This document shows, in pieces, positions 1 through 9,319 of a stretch of DNA of 64,000 bases. Position 1 is the first letter of the stretch, and each line of letters begins with the position of its first letter. The position numbers were made by a program, and so were the translations under genes. The notes below the pieces were generated by a model. It ran no database searches, was not told the DNA's origin, and was given only the letters and a program-made list of their open reading frames with translations. The stretch is from JAAFHB01 sp963677935 (GTDB lineage: Bacteria > Bacteroidota > Bacteroidia > Bacteroidales > Prolixibacteraceae): the NCBI GenBank assembly GCA_963677935.2, contig CAXXEH010000003.1, positions 1,736,001 to 1,800,000 of the forward strand, in the 5' to 3' direction.

Positions 1-552
1 TTTCGAAGTCTTCAAGCGATTTACCGGTTGTTTCGGAGACAAGCTTTCAGAGAATGTAGAGATAATGCAGGCAATTACTCCAAACAGCCAGAAAACACCA
101 TAAAATACCAGCATTTTGCGGCCAATATTATCAATCAAAGCCAGTACTGTCGATCCAAAATTTACCAAGCCAACAATCACCTCGTAGAATAATGAATCTC
201 CGGTTGAACTACATTTTGCAAATCGGCTACCTGCTCATTAGCCATCTAACTACCATCAATGCTTTTCAGTGTTTTAAGAGCGGTTGTCTCTTCGGATTTA
301 AGGACCAGCCATCTTGGACTTTCGGGAATGAAAGACAGGATAACGAAAACAGTATTGCAGGTAATGGCTAATTGATATAAGGAGACTAACGTGCTCCGGT
401 AACGTGAAACTGAAATTTAATGCGAACTGTGTGGCTACGCTCCCAATGTTCCAGAAATTATAGCTGTGTTGTAGCCAAAAAACTCCCAGTGCAGCAACTG
501 CCACCAGAAAGATCGCATAATGCATATTGTCAGACTTATTTTGACTTGCCAT
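1..552 (-). pseudogene. Decayed sugar porter (MFS) remnant, cut by left edge
   Basis: Read on the minus strand, this stretch holds disconnected pieces of a sugar-porter family (XylE-like) transporter. The start at 552 gives MASQNKSDNMHYAIFLVAV followed by a broken first membrane helix and then IGSVATQFAL. A second piece in another frame reads ESPRWLVLK then TALKTLKSIDG, which is the classic PESPRWL segment after helix 6. A third piece near 60-180 reads STVLALIDNIGRK plus a hydrophobic helix, and the extreme end reads SETTGKSLEDFE, the conserved C-terminus, again in a shifted frame. At least two frameshifts and large internal deletions are needed to join them, so no functional transporter can be made. 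The downstream end lies at or beyond position 1. Family recognition is from motifs only. Confidence 0.8.
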
Positions 553-584
553 AGAATTTTGATATTGAAATTACGCACAATAAA

Positions 585-613
585 AAATCCCACGAATCTG
601 ATTCGCGGGATTT
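585..613 (-). terminator. Terminator hairpin downstream of maeB
   Basis: Arms AAATCCC(A)CGAAT and ATTCG(C)GGGATTT pair over 13 bp with one mismatch around a CTG loop. On the minus strand the hairpin is followed by a T run, so it fits an intrinsic terminator for the malic enzyme gene that ends at 659. Confidence 0.8.
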
Positions 614-658
614 AAAAATATCAATTGTTTTAATTTCCGAAAACTTATGGCTCTGTCC

Positions 659-2950
659 TTAAACCAGCCGCTGTCTGAGTTTTTGCTCTTCAACCTGGGC
701 GTCAATTACAGCGATGGTCACCATGTTCAGAATGTCGCGTACCGAACTTTCAACATTAAGAATATGGATTGGTTTGTTTAAGCCCATCTGGATTGGTCCG
801 ATCGTTTCGCTCATTCCCATCTCGAGCATCATCTTGTAAGAGATATTCGAAGAACTAAGGTTAGGGAAGATCAGTGTATTTACATTCATCCCATCAATTT
901 TTGAGAAAGGGAACTTCTCGTGACGAAGGTCTTTATCCAGTGCAAAATTGGCCTGCATTTCACCGTCAATCAGCATCTCAGGATAATTCTTATGAAGGTA
1001 TTCAATTGCATCGTGTACCATTGCCGGACTACCAGCCTGACGTTCTCCAAAGTTCGAATAGGAGAGCATTGCCATCACCGGATTTATATTAAATAGCTTT
1101 GCAGCTTCATAAGTCAATTTGGCAACATCAATCAGCGTATCTTTCGACGGGTGATTGTTGACCAGGGTATCGGCGAAGAAGAAAGTCCCTAATTTGGTTG
1201 TCACAATATTTAATCCTGCAATATGCTGAAGCCCTTCGCGCATTCCAACAATTTCAATTGCGGGGATGATCGCATCGGCATATTTGGTATAAACACCAGT
1301 GATAAACGCATCGGCATCACCTGCTTCAACCATCATCATTCCGAAATAGTTCCGGTCGAACATCTTTTCGTAAGCTTCACTGTAAGTCATCCCTTCACGC
1401 TCGCGCTTGGAAGTCAACATTTTTGCATACTTCTGGCGACTTGCATCCTCACGGTCGTGGCGCAGATTAATAATCTCTACTCCTTCAAACTCAATATTAT
1501 TTTCTTTAATAATTTTTTCGATCCGTTCTTCGTTACCCAATAGAACTGGTATACAAATCCCTTCTGCCCTTGCAACCTGTGCCGCCTTCAACATATTGAT
1601 GTGGTTGGCTTCGGCAAAAACCACCCTTTTAGGATGCTCTTTTGCTTTTTCGGTCAATCCGTGAATCATTTTATTACCTAATCCCATGCGCAGACGAAGT
1701 GTCTCATTATATTCATCCCAGTCTGTAATTGGTTTACGGGCAATTCCACTGTCAATGGCTGCCTTTGCAACTGCGGGTGCAACAGTGACCAATAATCTTG
1801 GATCCAATGGTTTAGGAATTATATACTGCCGGCCAAAGCTAAGACTTGAAGTCTCATAAGCCAATGTAACCACCTCGGGAACTGCTTCCTTAGCAAGAGC
1901 AGCAATTGCAAGGGCTGCAGCAACTTTCATCTCTTCGTTTATTCCGGTGGATCTTACATCGAGTGCACCCCGGAAAATATATGGAAAACCGAGAACATTA
2001 TTTACCTGATTAGGGTGATCGCTTCGACCAGTAGCAAAAATGATGTCCGGACGTGAAGCGATTGCCTCCTCATAAGGTATTTCAGGATTTGGATTGGCCA
2101 ACGCAAACACGATCGGATTTTCGGCCATGCTACGAACCATATCCTGATTTAGAATACCGGCAACAGAAAGGCCCAAAAACACATCGGCTCCTGCAATGGC
2201 TTCTGCCAGTGTGTTGCAGGGAAGCTTTGTGGCAAATGGCAATTTCCGGCTGTTAAGGTCCGTACGACGAACTGAAATCACCCCTTTACTGTCGACCATC
2301 ACTACATTTTCGGGCTTTGCACCCAGTTTGATGTATAGGTTGGAACACGCTGTGGCAGAAGCTCCAGCGCCGTTTACTACAATACGGACATCTTCAATTT
2401 TCTTGTTAACCAGTTCAAGGGCGTTAATGAGCGCTGCACCTGATATAATGGCGGTACCATGCTGATCATCATGCATAATTGGAATATCGAGCATCTCCTT
2501 CAGTTTCTCCTCGATCTCAAAACACTCAGGGGCCTTGATATCTTCAAGATTGATTCCACCAAAAGTACATGAGATCGCCTTGACAACTTCAATAAATTTC
2601 GCAGGATCTTTCTCATCAACTTCAATATCAAATACATCTATATCTGCAAAAATCTTAAATAGAAGACCTTTACCCTCCATAACCGGCTTTCCGGCTAACG
2701 CACCAATATTACCCAGACCAAGAACTGCAGTTCCATTAGATATTACTGCTACCAGATTCCCTTTGGCAGTATATTCATATGCATCCTGCGGATTTTTCTC
2801 AATTTCAAGACAAGGTATAGCCACCCCCGGAGAGTATGCCAGCGACAAATCTCGCTGTGTACTATAAGGTTTTGTTGGCACAACCTGAATTTTCCCTGGT
2901 CTGCCATTCCTGTGATAATTTAAAGCATCGGCACGTTTTGAATTTTCCAT
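659..2950 (-). CDS. maeB: NADP-dependent malic enzyme with C-terminal phosphotransacetylase-like domain
   Basis: Converts malate to pyruvate and CO2 with reduction of NAD(P). The N-terminal about 430 residues are the malic enzyme: YSTQRDLSLAYSPGVA near the start, the catalytic block HDDQHGTA and the nucleotide-binding stretch VVNGAGASATA. The remaining about 330 residues (from RVVFAEANHINMLKAA) match the phosphate acetyl/butyryltransferase fold seen in MaeB-type enzymes, where it is usually regulatory. The start at 2950 (MENSKRADALNYH) is preferred over the in-frame ATG at 2983, because family members begin shortly before the DALNYH segment; that choice gives 763 aa. The gene is monocistronic, with a terminator at 585-613 and a -7 element at 3025-3032. 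Confidence 0.95.
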   Translation of the reverse strand: MENSKRADALNYHRNGRPGKIQVVPTKPYSTQRDLSLAYSPGVAIPCLEIEKNPQDAYEYTAKGNLVAVISNGTAVLGLGNIGALAGKPVMEGKGLLFKIFADIDVFDIEVDEKDPAKFIEVVKAISCTFGGINLEDIKAPECFEIEEKLKEMLDIPIMHDDQHGTAIISGAALINALELVNKKIEDVRIVVNGAGASATACSNLYIKLGAKPENVVMVDSKGVISVRRTDLNSRKLPFATKLPCNTLAEAIAGADVFLGLSVAGILNQDMVRSMAENPIVFALANPNPEIPYEEAIASRPDIIFATGRSDHPNQVNNVLGFPYIFRGALDVRSTGINEEMKVAAALAIAALAKEAVPEVVTLAYETSSLSFGRQYIIPKPLDPRLLVTVAPAVAKAAIDSGIARKPITDWDEYNETLRLRMGLGNKMIHGLTEKAKEHPKRVVFAEANHINMLKAAQVARAEGICIPVLLGNEERIEKIIKENNIEFEGVEIINLRHDREDASRQKYAKMLTSKREREGMTYSEAYEKMFDRNYFGMMMVEAGDADAFITGVYTKYADAIIPAIEIVGMREGLQHIAGLNIVTTKLGTFFFADTLVNNHPSKDTLIDVAKLTYEAAKLFNINPVMAMLSYSNFGERQAGSPAMVHDAIEYLHKNYPEMLIDGEMQANFALDKDLRHEKFPFSKIDGMNVNTLIFPNLSSSNISYKMMLEMGMSETIGPIQMGLNKPIHILNVESSVRDILNMVTIAVIDAQVEEQKLRQRLV

Positions 2951-3024
2951 GAAATAAATATTTTGTTGTTTGATGCCAGTCATGTTTAATGGAGAGACTC
3001 TTCTCCTAAAAAAAATTTGGCAAA

Positions 3025-3032
3025 CAAAAGTA
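3025..3032 (-). promoter_or_regulatory. Putative Bacteroidota -7 element for maeB
   Basis: TACTTTTG on the minus strand fits TAnnTTTG and lies about 75 bp upstream of the maeB start. No well-spaced TTTG -33 element is evident. Confidence 0.45.
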
Positions 3033-3102
3033 GATTTAATTTCCTATCAAGTGACTTTACAGAGTATAAATTCACAAATTGATAATATTGGATAAACGGA
3101 TA

Positions 3103-4086
3103 CTATTTGTTGACCGGCTCTTTAATAGGGCAAAGCTGCATATTATCGGCCTTCGGTTGCACTGACTTTTGAAGGCGCTCACGCTCTACGTCTTCGAGTG
3201 ATTTACTGGTAGTTACAAAATAAACACCGGCAAAAATAAGGACTGCAGAGATTGGTTTGGTCCAGGAAAAAACGTCCTGTTGCCACATTATAGCGATAAA
3301 TGAGGCAACAAGTGGCTGCAAATAGTTATACATACCAATCGTTGTGGGACGAATCTGTTTCTGTGCGACAGGAATTAATAAATAGGTGATAAAAGTGGCT
3401 CCTATCAATAAATAAAGATAACTACCCCATGCAACTGAAGTACCCGATGTGAAAATCCGGGCTGAATGAAATTCTTTAAAACCGAGCGGGAAAAAAAGCA
3501 CGGCAGAGAAGAGGAACATCCACTTCATAATGGTAACAGAACTGTACCGTTTGGAGATTCCACGGGTTAAAACCAGAAAGAAAGCATACGAAAGGCTGCT
3601 CATAACACATAAAAAATCGCCGATAATAGAGGCCTCTCTTCCAGATGCTGCAATATCGGAGGTAAGAATCATGGATAATACCCCAATCAATCCAATAATT
3701 ACCCCCCCCGCCTTTTTAAAGGTGATGGGTTCCTTAAGAATTAAGAAGGAGATGATCATTGCCAGAATGGGGGTGATGGTAATCACAATGGAAGCATTTG
3801 TAGCTGAAGTGCGTTGTAATCCGGCGATAAATGCCCCCTGATTGAGGCCGACTCCCAACAGAGACCCAAGGAAAAGAGTTCCCATATCCTTCCTGGTGAC
3901 CTTTTCTGATTTCAGAAAAAAGGAGAGCAACCAGAATGCAATCGTACCAAAAGCAAAACGGGAATAGGTTAAACCCAACGGACTCATCCAATCAGGCATC
4001 AGATTTTTAGAAAGCGGGATATTCACTCCAAAAATGAGGGAAGTGAACAACATTGCAACATGACCTTTTATTTTCGACTTATCCAT
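3103..4086 (-). CDS. EamA/DMT-family transporter
   Basis: A 327-aa inner-membrane protein with about ten hydrophobic helices arranged as two EamA repeats, the drug/metabolite transporter (DMT) architecture. Diagnostic stretches are the opening LFTSLIFGVNIPLSKNL, the end of the first repeat (ITITPILAMIISFLILKEP) and the equivalent IGMYNYLQPLVASFIAI in the second. DMT proteins of this type mostly export amino acids or other metabolites, but the sequence does not fix the substrate. A charged, non-membrane tail follows the last helix. The gene stands alone and is transcribed away from mutL, with a good promoter at 4191-4224. Confidence 0.88.
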   Translation of the reverse strand: MDKSKIKGHVAMLFTSLIFGVNIPLSKNLMPDWMSPLGLTYSRFAFGTIAFWLLSFFLKSEKVTRKDMGTLFLGSLLGVGLNQGAFIAGLQRTSATNASIVITITPILAMIISFLILKEPITFKKAGGVIIGLIGVLSMILTSDIAASGREASIIGDFLCVMSSLSYAFFLVLTRGISKRYSSVTIMKWMFLFSAVLFFPLGFKEFHSARIFTSGTSVAWGSYLYLLIGATFITYLLIPVAQKQIRPTTIGMYNYLQPLVASFIAIMWQQDVFSWTKPISAVLIFAGVYFVTTSKSLEDVERERLQKSVQPKADNMQLCPIKEPVNK

Positions 4087-4190
4087 TTTTCAATTCTCAT
4101 TTAATGATAGGGAGTGCGCTTTTCAAGATTATACGACATTCCCCCCATTTTATTCAAAGAGTGGTTCATCACGGGTCACGTAAGGCGCTG

Positions 4191-4224
4191 CAAAGGTATC
4201 AAAAAAACAGGTATCTGTAACAAA
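4191..4224 (-). promoter_or_regulatory. Putative -33/-7 promoter for the EamA transporter
   Basis: On the minus strand TTTG (4224-4221) is followed after 22 nt by TACCTTTG (4198-4191), an exact TAnnTTTG. Transcription would start near 4186, giving a leader of about 100 nt. Confidence 0.55.
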
Positions 4225-4423
4225 AAGCTTAAAAGCCGATTTTCACTCCTGATATTATGAAAAATTTTGTTTCGTATTTCGTATAAGCCAGACCATGTAA
4301 TATCGGCATACAAAACATTAAATATCTGCAATATATAGCTAATTGGACCTTTGTAAAAAGATGTAAGTCAAATTATATTCATTCCAAAGATTTTTTTCAT
4401 TTTATCTGCGTTAAAATAGGTGT

Positions 4424-4431
4424 TATATTTG
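4424..4431 (+). promoter_or_regulatory. Putative -7 element for mutL
   Basis: TATATTTG is an exact match to TAnnTTTG, 70 bp upstream of the mutL start and preceded by T-rich DNA in the -33 zone. Confidence 0.5.
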
Positions 4432-4501
4432 TAAACCGATCATTAAGTAAGTGGAGAGGACATTTTTATAAAGCTGTTTTAAGTAATTTAAGAAATTTAA
4501 C

Positions 4502-6382
4502 GTGCCCGATATTATCCAACTTTTACCCGATTCCGTTGCCAACCAGATCGCTGCAGGGGAAGTGATTCAACGACCAGCATCAGTTGTTAAGGAGCTGGTT
4601 GAGAATGCGATTGATGCAGGAGCAACAGCTGTAACGATTAATATTAAGGATTCGGGGCGTACCCTAATTCAGGTGATCGATAACGGAAAGGGAATGTCGC
4701 CAACAGATGCCCGAATGTCATTCGAACGTCATGCCACCTCCAAAATCCGCGAAGCGAATGATCTTTTTGCGATCAGAACAATGGGGTTCAGGGGTGAAGC
4801 GCTTGCTTCCATTGCAGGTGTTGCCGATGTGGAACTTCGTACACGTCAACATGGGGTTGAGCTGGGAACCTTTATTCATATTATGGGTTCTATCATACAG
4901 AAGCAGGAGGCGGATCATTGTGCTGAGGGATCGAATTTCTCGGTTAAAAACATCTTTTTCAATATTCCCGCACGCCGCAAATTCCTCAAATCGAACAGCT
5001 CTGAATTAAAGTATATTATTACCGAAGTCCAGCGCATTGCACTTGCCAATCCTGAATTGGCTATCTCGCTTTATCACAACAATTCTGTTATTTATAACCT
5101 TCCGGTCGAAAATATCAGGAAACGGATTGTTTCACTTTTCGGGAAAAGCATCAATCAAAGTCTGATTCCTGTCGATACCACTACATCGGTGATCAATATT
5201 TCCGGGTTTATAGGTCAGCCTAAAAGTGCAAAAAAAACGCTGGGGGAACAGTTCTTTTTTGTGAATGGTCGGTTTATGAAACACCCGTTTTTTAACAGGG
5301 CTGTTCAACAGGCATATGACCGCATCTTGCCTCCCGAGACATTTCCCTCCTACTTCCTTTATTTTGAGGTTGATCCTGCAACGATTGACATCAATATACA
5401 TCCGACCAAGACCGAAATAAAATTTGAGGATGAGCGTTCTGCGTGGCACATCATCCAGGCTTCGGTACGCGAAGCGATGGGAAAGTTTAACCTGATGCCT
5501 TCCATCGATTTCGATCAGGCCGGATCAATAGATATCCCAATCAGTCCTGCGCGTGGTTCAAATATCCCGGAGCCTGAGATAAGGATCAACCCCAACTTTA
5601 ATCCATTTGAAAATGAGCCGTGGGGAGGTCGTGATTTCGCCAATACCACTTCCTATCGGGATGAACAAAACAGGGATAACTGGCAGACCCTTTACAAAGG
5701 TTTCGAAAGGGAGGAGGGACAAAATAATCAATACCCTAATTTTCAGTCAGCTATTCCGGATGAGTTTGAACAGGAGGCTGTTCAGCAGTCCTTTACCGAT
5801 GATGAGATTCCAATAAGGGAAAGTCATAATTTTCTTCAGTTTAAAAATAAATATATCCTTACTCCTGTTAAATCGGGATTGATGGTCATCGATCAGCGTC
5901 GTGCACACGAGCGGATACTATTTGAAAATTTCCTGCGAATTATCGACAATCACCTGGCAATCAGTCAGCGACAACTATTCCCGGCAAGGCTGGAGCTGAA
6001 TGCTGTGGATAAGGAGATCCTCATTGTCATTGACGAGGAGCTCAAAGCACTCGGTTTCGAAATCAGTCATGGAGAAGATAATGTGATCCTTGTTGAGGGA
6101 ATTCCGGCTTTGCTGAGCCATCTTAATGCATCGGATTTGGTAGAAAAGGTGATCGAGGACTTTAAAAACAGGCCTGTCGATGTAAAGGAGGAGATCAAGG
6201 AACATCTGGCACTACTCCTCTCCCAATCGGCTGCAATCAAATATGGTGTTTCACTTCAACCGGAGGAGATATCAGATCTGTTTAACAATCTTTTTGCCTG
6301 CAGAACTCCCAACTATTCTCCATCGGGAAAAACCGTGATTTCGATTATCTCTTTCCCTGATTTTGAAAAATTATTAAAATGA
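4502..6382 (+). CDS. mutL: DNA mismatch repair protein MutL
   Basis: MutL couples mismatch recognition by MutS to downstream excision. The N-terminal GHKL ATPase is complete: LLPDSVANQIAAGEVIQRP, the Mg-binding VENAIDAG, DNGKGM, and TMGFRGEALASIA. The translation start is a GTG at 4502; alignment of the first residues (MPDIIQLLPDSV) to the family leaves no room for another start. The 626-aa length is normal. In the C-terminal domain the nuclease motif DQHA(X)2E(X)4E reads DQRRAHERILFE (from about residue 464), and the later ACR and CPHGRP motifs are not recognisable (SAAIK and ACRTPNYSPSGK stand in their place). It may therefore lack endonuclease activity. It heads a block with two rhomboid genes. 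Confidence 0.96.
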   Translation: MPDIIQLLPDSVANQIAAGEVIQRPASVVKELVENAIDAGATAVTINIKDSGRTLIQVIDNGKGMSPTDARMSFERHATSKIREANDLFAIRTMGFRGEALASIAGVADVELRTRQHGVELGTFIHIMGSIIQKQEADHCAEGSNFSVKNIFFNIPARRKFLKSNSSELKYIITEVQRIALANPELAISLYHNNSVIYNLPVENIRKRIVSLFGKSINQSLIPVDTTTSVINISGFIGQPKSAKKTLGEQFFFVNGRFMKHPFFNRAVQQAYDRILPPETFPSYFLYFEVDPATIDINIHPTKTEIKFEDERSAWHIIQASVREAMGKFNLMPSIDFDQAGSIDIPISPARGSNIPEPEIRINPNFNPFENEPWGGRDFANTTSYRDEQNRDNWQTLYKGFEREEGQNNQYPNFQSAIPDEFEQEAVQQSFTDDEIPIRESHNFLQFKNKYILTPVKSGLMVIDQRRAHERILFENFLRIIDNHLAISQRQLFPARLELNAVDKEILIVIDEELKALGFEISHGEDNVILVEGIPALLSHLNASDLVEKVIEDFKNRPVDVKEEIKEHLALLLSQSAAIKYGVSLQPEEISDLFNNLFACRTPNYSPSGKTVISIISFPDFEKLLK

Positions 6383-6448
6383 TCCGGGAACGGTACCGGT
6401 CAGATCATAAAAAATTCAAACACGCTCCAACAATCCGCCGCGAATCGT

Positions 6449-6456
6449 TATTTTTG
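6449..6456 (+). promoter_or_regulatory. Putative -7 element for the rhomboid operon
   Basis: TATTTTTG matches TAnnTTTG 25 bp upstream of the first rhomboid start, suggesting that the rhomboid-rhomboid-phosphatase genes can be transcribed separately from mutL. Confidence 0.5.
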
Positions 6457-6480
6457 CACTATTAATAAGATATCTTAAAT

Positions 6481-7296
6481 ATGAATCAATATCAGACATC
6501 ACCTTTTTCGATGCCGCCGGTTGTAAAAAACCTGATCCTTATCAACATCCTGATGCTGGTCGCGACCTATGCGCTCAGAAACCTCGGGATTGACCTGACC
6601 GAGAAATTGGGACTTTATTATCCCGGCTCCGAGCATTTCAGGCCATATCAGTTTGTGACTCACCTGTTTATGCATGGTGATTTCTTTCATCTGCTATTCA
6701 ATATGTTTGCATTGTATATGTTTGGGAAAGTTCTGGAAATGGTATGGGGACCGCGAAGGTTTTTAGTTTATTTCTTTGTGACGGGACTTGGCGCCGCAGC
6801 ACTTCACTCCTTTGTTACCTATATCGAAATATCGGCACTTCAGAAAAGTGCAGCTGCATTTATTAATACACCCTCGCCAGAATTGCTGGCTGCCTTTGTG
6901 AAAGCTCACTTAAGTCATCCCTCCACCGGGGTTATGGACCTTGTGAACAATTGGGGCGATGCTCCAAACAATCCGGTACTCATTCAGCAGGGGGTTGACG
7001 TTGTCCGCGCAATTCTTGAGATGAAGATAGATATTCCTACAGTTGGTGCATCCGGAGCAATATTTGGTGTTCTGCTCGGTTTCGGATACCTCTTTCCAAA
7101 TACCGAATTGATGTTGCTTTTCCCGCCTGTTCCGATTAAGGCAAAGTATTTTGTGATGGGATATGGAGCTATTGAACTGTACCTGGGTGTCACTGAATCG
7201 AACAGCAATATTGCCCATTTCGCCCATTTGGGTGGGATGCTTTTTGGATTTATTCTTTTGAAATACTGGGAAAAAAGTACTAATAAATTCTATTGA
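6481..7296 (+). CDS. Rhomboid-family intramembrane serine protease
   Basis: An inner-membrane protease that cleaves substrates within the bilayer. The 271-aa sequence has the expected landmarks: the HLFMHGDFFHLLFNMFALY helix (the conserved H...N of TM2), the nucleophile in GASGAIFG on TM4, and the catalytic histidine in AHFAHLGGMLFGF on TM6. An insertion of about 60 residues between TM3 and TM4 (from about residue 120, with PSPELLAAF) is longer than in the minimal GlpG core. The next gene, a second rhomboid homologue, starts 4 bp after the stop, so the two are cotranscribed. The substrate is unknown. Confidence 0.93.
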   Translation: MNQYQTSPFSMPPVVKNLILINILMLVATYALRNLGIDLTEKLGLYYPGSEHFRPYQFVTHLFMHGDFFHLLFNMFALYMFGKVLEMVWGPRRFLVYFFVTGLGAAALHSFVTYIEISALQKSAAAFINTPSPELLAAFVKAHLSHPSTGVMDLVNNWGDAPNNPVLIQQGVDVVRAILEMKIDIPTVGASGAIFGVLLGFGYLFPNTELMLLFPPVPIKAKYFVMGYGAIELYLGVTESNSNIAHFAHLGGMLFGFILLKYWEKSTNKFY

Positions 7297-7300
7297 TCGG

Positions 7301-8179
7301 ATGGGAATTGTTGATGAAATAAACCGCTCGTTTAGGAATGGTAACTACCTTACTAAGCTCATTTACTTAAATATAGTAATTTGGGTAATTGTAAGATTGA
7401 TTTTCGTCGGCTATACTTTAAGCGGATCGGATGGTTCGTTGATGTTGAGCTGGATGGCCTTACCTGCCTCATTTGAGTTATTTATTTCGCGGCCCTGGAC
7501 CTTGCTTACTTATATGTTTCTGCACTTCGAGTTGATGCATATTCTATTTAATGTACTGTGGTTCTATTGGTTCGGTAAAATTTTTCTGGAGTACCACAGT
7601 CAGCAGAAATTGTTAAGTCTCTATTTAATCGGTGGGTTCTCAGGCGGATTGGCTTACATGCTTGCCTATAATCTGATACCAGTTCTGCAAAATTCAGTCC
7701 TGCATGTACAATTATTGGGCGCCTCTGCATCTGTCATAGCAATTGTAATTGCAATTGCCGTTTACGTACCAAACCATCTGATTCATCTGGTTTTTATCGG
7801 ACCTGTTAAAATTAAATGGATTGCATTTGTGTCGGTGTTGTTATATATCATTAACCTTTCGGGTGATAATGCAGGGGGAAACTTTGCCCATCTTGGTGGA
7901 GCCATCTGGGGATGGATCTATATGTCGCAACTGATGGCTGGAAGGAATATCACAGGAAGGTTTGATCGTATGACCGATACTTTTTTTTCGTGGTTCAGAC
8001 CGCGCCGACGGCTTAAAATCAAATATAACTCACCCAATCCGGATTACGAATTCAACAAAAGAAAAGTGATCCAACAAGATGAAATCAATCGGGTTTTAGA
8101 TAAAATCGGCAAATCGGGTTATGATAGTCTAACCTTTGAAGAGAGGGAGATCCTATTTAAAATGGGTAGAAAAAATTGA
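7301..8179 (+). CDS. Second rhomboid-family protein
   Basis: 292 aa with a rhomboid core: LTYMFLHFELMHILFNVLWFY (TM2), GASASVIAI where the nucleophilic serine is expected, and NFAHLGGAIWGWIY supplying the histidine. Both catalytic residues appear present, so it may be active, though GASAS is less typical than GASGA. After the last helix comes a basic cytosolic tail of about 70 residues ending in EINRVLDKIGKSGYDSLT and a short acidic helix, an extension commonly seen on Bacteroidota rhomboids. It is placed 4 bp after the first rhomboid and 4 bp before the phosphatase-family gene, which is consistent with a three-gene operon. Confidence 0.9.
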   Translation: MGIVDEINRSFRNGNYLTKLIYLNIVIWVIVRLIFVGYTLSGSDGSLMLSWMALPASFELFISRPWTLLTYMFLHFELMHILFNVLWFYWFGKIFLEYHSQQKLLSLYLIGGFSGGLAYMLAYNLIPVLQNSVLHVQLLGASASVIAIVIAIAVYVPNHLIHLVFIGPVKIKWIAFVSVLLYIINLSGDNAGGNFAHLGGAIWGWIYMSQLMAGRNITGRFDRMTDTFFSWFRPRRRLKIKYNSPNPDYEFNKRKVIQQDEINRVLDKIGKSGYDSLTFEEREILFKMGRKN

Positions 8180-8183
8180 TATC

Positions 8184-9251
8184 GTGAGGAAATTCTTCTC
8201 TAAGTTTGGATTTACATTTAATATTGGAATAACAATTCTGTTATTGCTCTCCTATTTGGCGCCTTTTGTTCCACCTGATCTCTTCTGGCCTTTGGCTTTT
8301 TTCGGATTGGCATATCCCTATCTTGTTCTGATCAATCTGATATTTTTGGTCTTCTGGGTTTTGCAACGTTCCCGACGATTATTGCTACCATTGATTTCAC
8401 TCTCAGTAGGTTTTATTGATTTTAGGAATACTTACCAATTGATACCTTCTTTCGGGCAAACTGATCCGGGAATTACCGTTTTGAGCTACAATGTTCACGG
8501 CTTCAGGGCTGACCTAAGATCTCACCATACGAATAACCCAAAGATCCTGGATTATATTAAATCTACAGGTGCTGATATTATTTGTTTACAGGAGGGTATA
8601 CTTCCTAACGGAGGAAAGTTAAGTCCGCAGGGCATTAAAGATGCACTTCCTGAAATTAAATATCTTCATCAGGTATCGGCAGGAAATAATTCTGACCTGG
8701 TTACCTTTTCGAAATATCCCATTATCAACAAGGGTGAAGTCAAATTTTCAGGAGCTTCGATCCTTGTGCTTTTTTCTGATATTAAAATAAACAATCATCA
8801 GATTATTAGGGTTTATAATTGTCACTTACAATCCTATTCTATTGATCCGGATGATTATTCAATCGTTGATTCAATAGGATTCGGATCGGGTAGCAATCAA
8901 ATTGCCTTGGCCCGGAAAGTAAGCTACAAATTGATTACGGGATTTAAATTTCGGGCAATTCAGGCCAGAAAGCTGGCTGAACATATCAGACAATCGCCTT
9001 ACCCCGTTTTGGTGTGTGGCGATTTTAATGACACACCGGTTTCGTACGCTTACAGAAAGGTCCGGGGTAAACTCAGCGATTCATTTGTTGAGTCTGGATG
9101 GGGCACGTCGAACACCTATAACGGCGAATTACCCTCTTTTAGGATCGATTATATTCTTTTGGATCGGAAATTAAAATCGGGAAATTATAAGCGCGACAAG
9201 GTATATTTCTCCGATCATTTCCCGGTTCATTGTCGGTTAAATTTTGATTGA
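8184..9251 (+). CDS. Membrane-anchored endonuclease/exonuclease/phosphatase-family protein
   Basis: The N-terminus has two or three hydrophobic helices (ITILLLLSYLAPFVPP, then LVLINLIFLVFWVLQ). The rest is an EEP (DNase I-like) domain: LSYNVHGF, DIICLQEG (metal-binding Glu), VCGDFNDTP and SDHFPV (catalytic Asp-His). Substrates in this superfamily range from nucleic acids to phospholipids, so the target is open; the anchor suggests an extracytoplasmic or membrane-facing role. The start is placed at the GTG 8184, 4 bp after the rhomboid stop. A TTG at 8136 is in frame but would overlap the previous gene by 44 bp. This gives 355 aa. A strong terminator follows at 9263-9299. Confidence 0.88.
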   Translation: MRKFFSKFGFTFNIGITILLLLSYLAPFVPPDLFWPLAFFGLAYPYLVLINLIFLVFWVLQRSRRLLLPLISLSVGFIDFRNTYQLIPSFGQTDPGITVLSYNVHGFRADLRSHHTNNPKILDYIKSTGADIICLQEGILPNGGKLSPQGIKDALPEIKYLHQVSAGNNSDLVTFSKYPIINKGEVKFSGASILVLFSDIKINNHQIIRVYNCHLQSYSIDPDDYSIVDSIGFGSGSNQIALARKVSYKLITGFKFRAIQARKLAEHIRQSPYPVLVCGDFNDTPVSYAYRKVRGKLSDSFVESGWGTSNTYNGELPSFRIDYILLDRKLKSGNYKRDKVYFSDHFPVHCRLNFD

Positions 9252-9262
9252 AATAGTATTAA

Positions 9263-9299
9263 AAAGAGAGGCACAAGAATTTAACTTGTGCCTCTCTTT
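9263..9299. terminator. Bidirectional terminator between the EEP gene and trxA
   Basis: A perfect 15-bp stem (AAAGAGAGGCACAAG / CTTGTGCCTCTCTTT) with a 7-nt loop lies between convergent genes. It has a T run on the plus side and an A run on the other, so it can terminate both transcripts. Confidence 0.9.
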
Positions 9300-9319
9300 T
9301 TTTTGTGACTGAAACAGAC

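Larger units (their letters stand above)
4087..4501. other. Divergent intergenic region between the EamA gene and mutL
   Basis: This 415-bp spacer holds no credible gene. It contains a leftward promoter (4191-4224) for the transporter and a rightward -7 element (4424-4431) for mutL. The rest is AT-rich with no repeat or hairpin that I could support. Confidence 0.6.

Noticed and set aside
6383..6410. TGATC...GATCA inverted bases after mutL as a terminator
   Set aside because: The pairing is interrupted and there is no solid T run; too weak to list.
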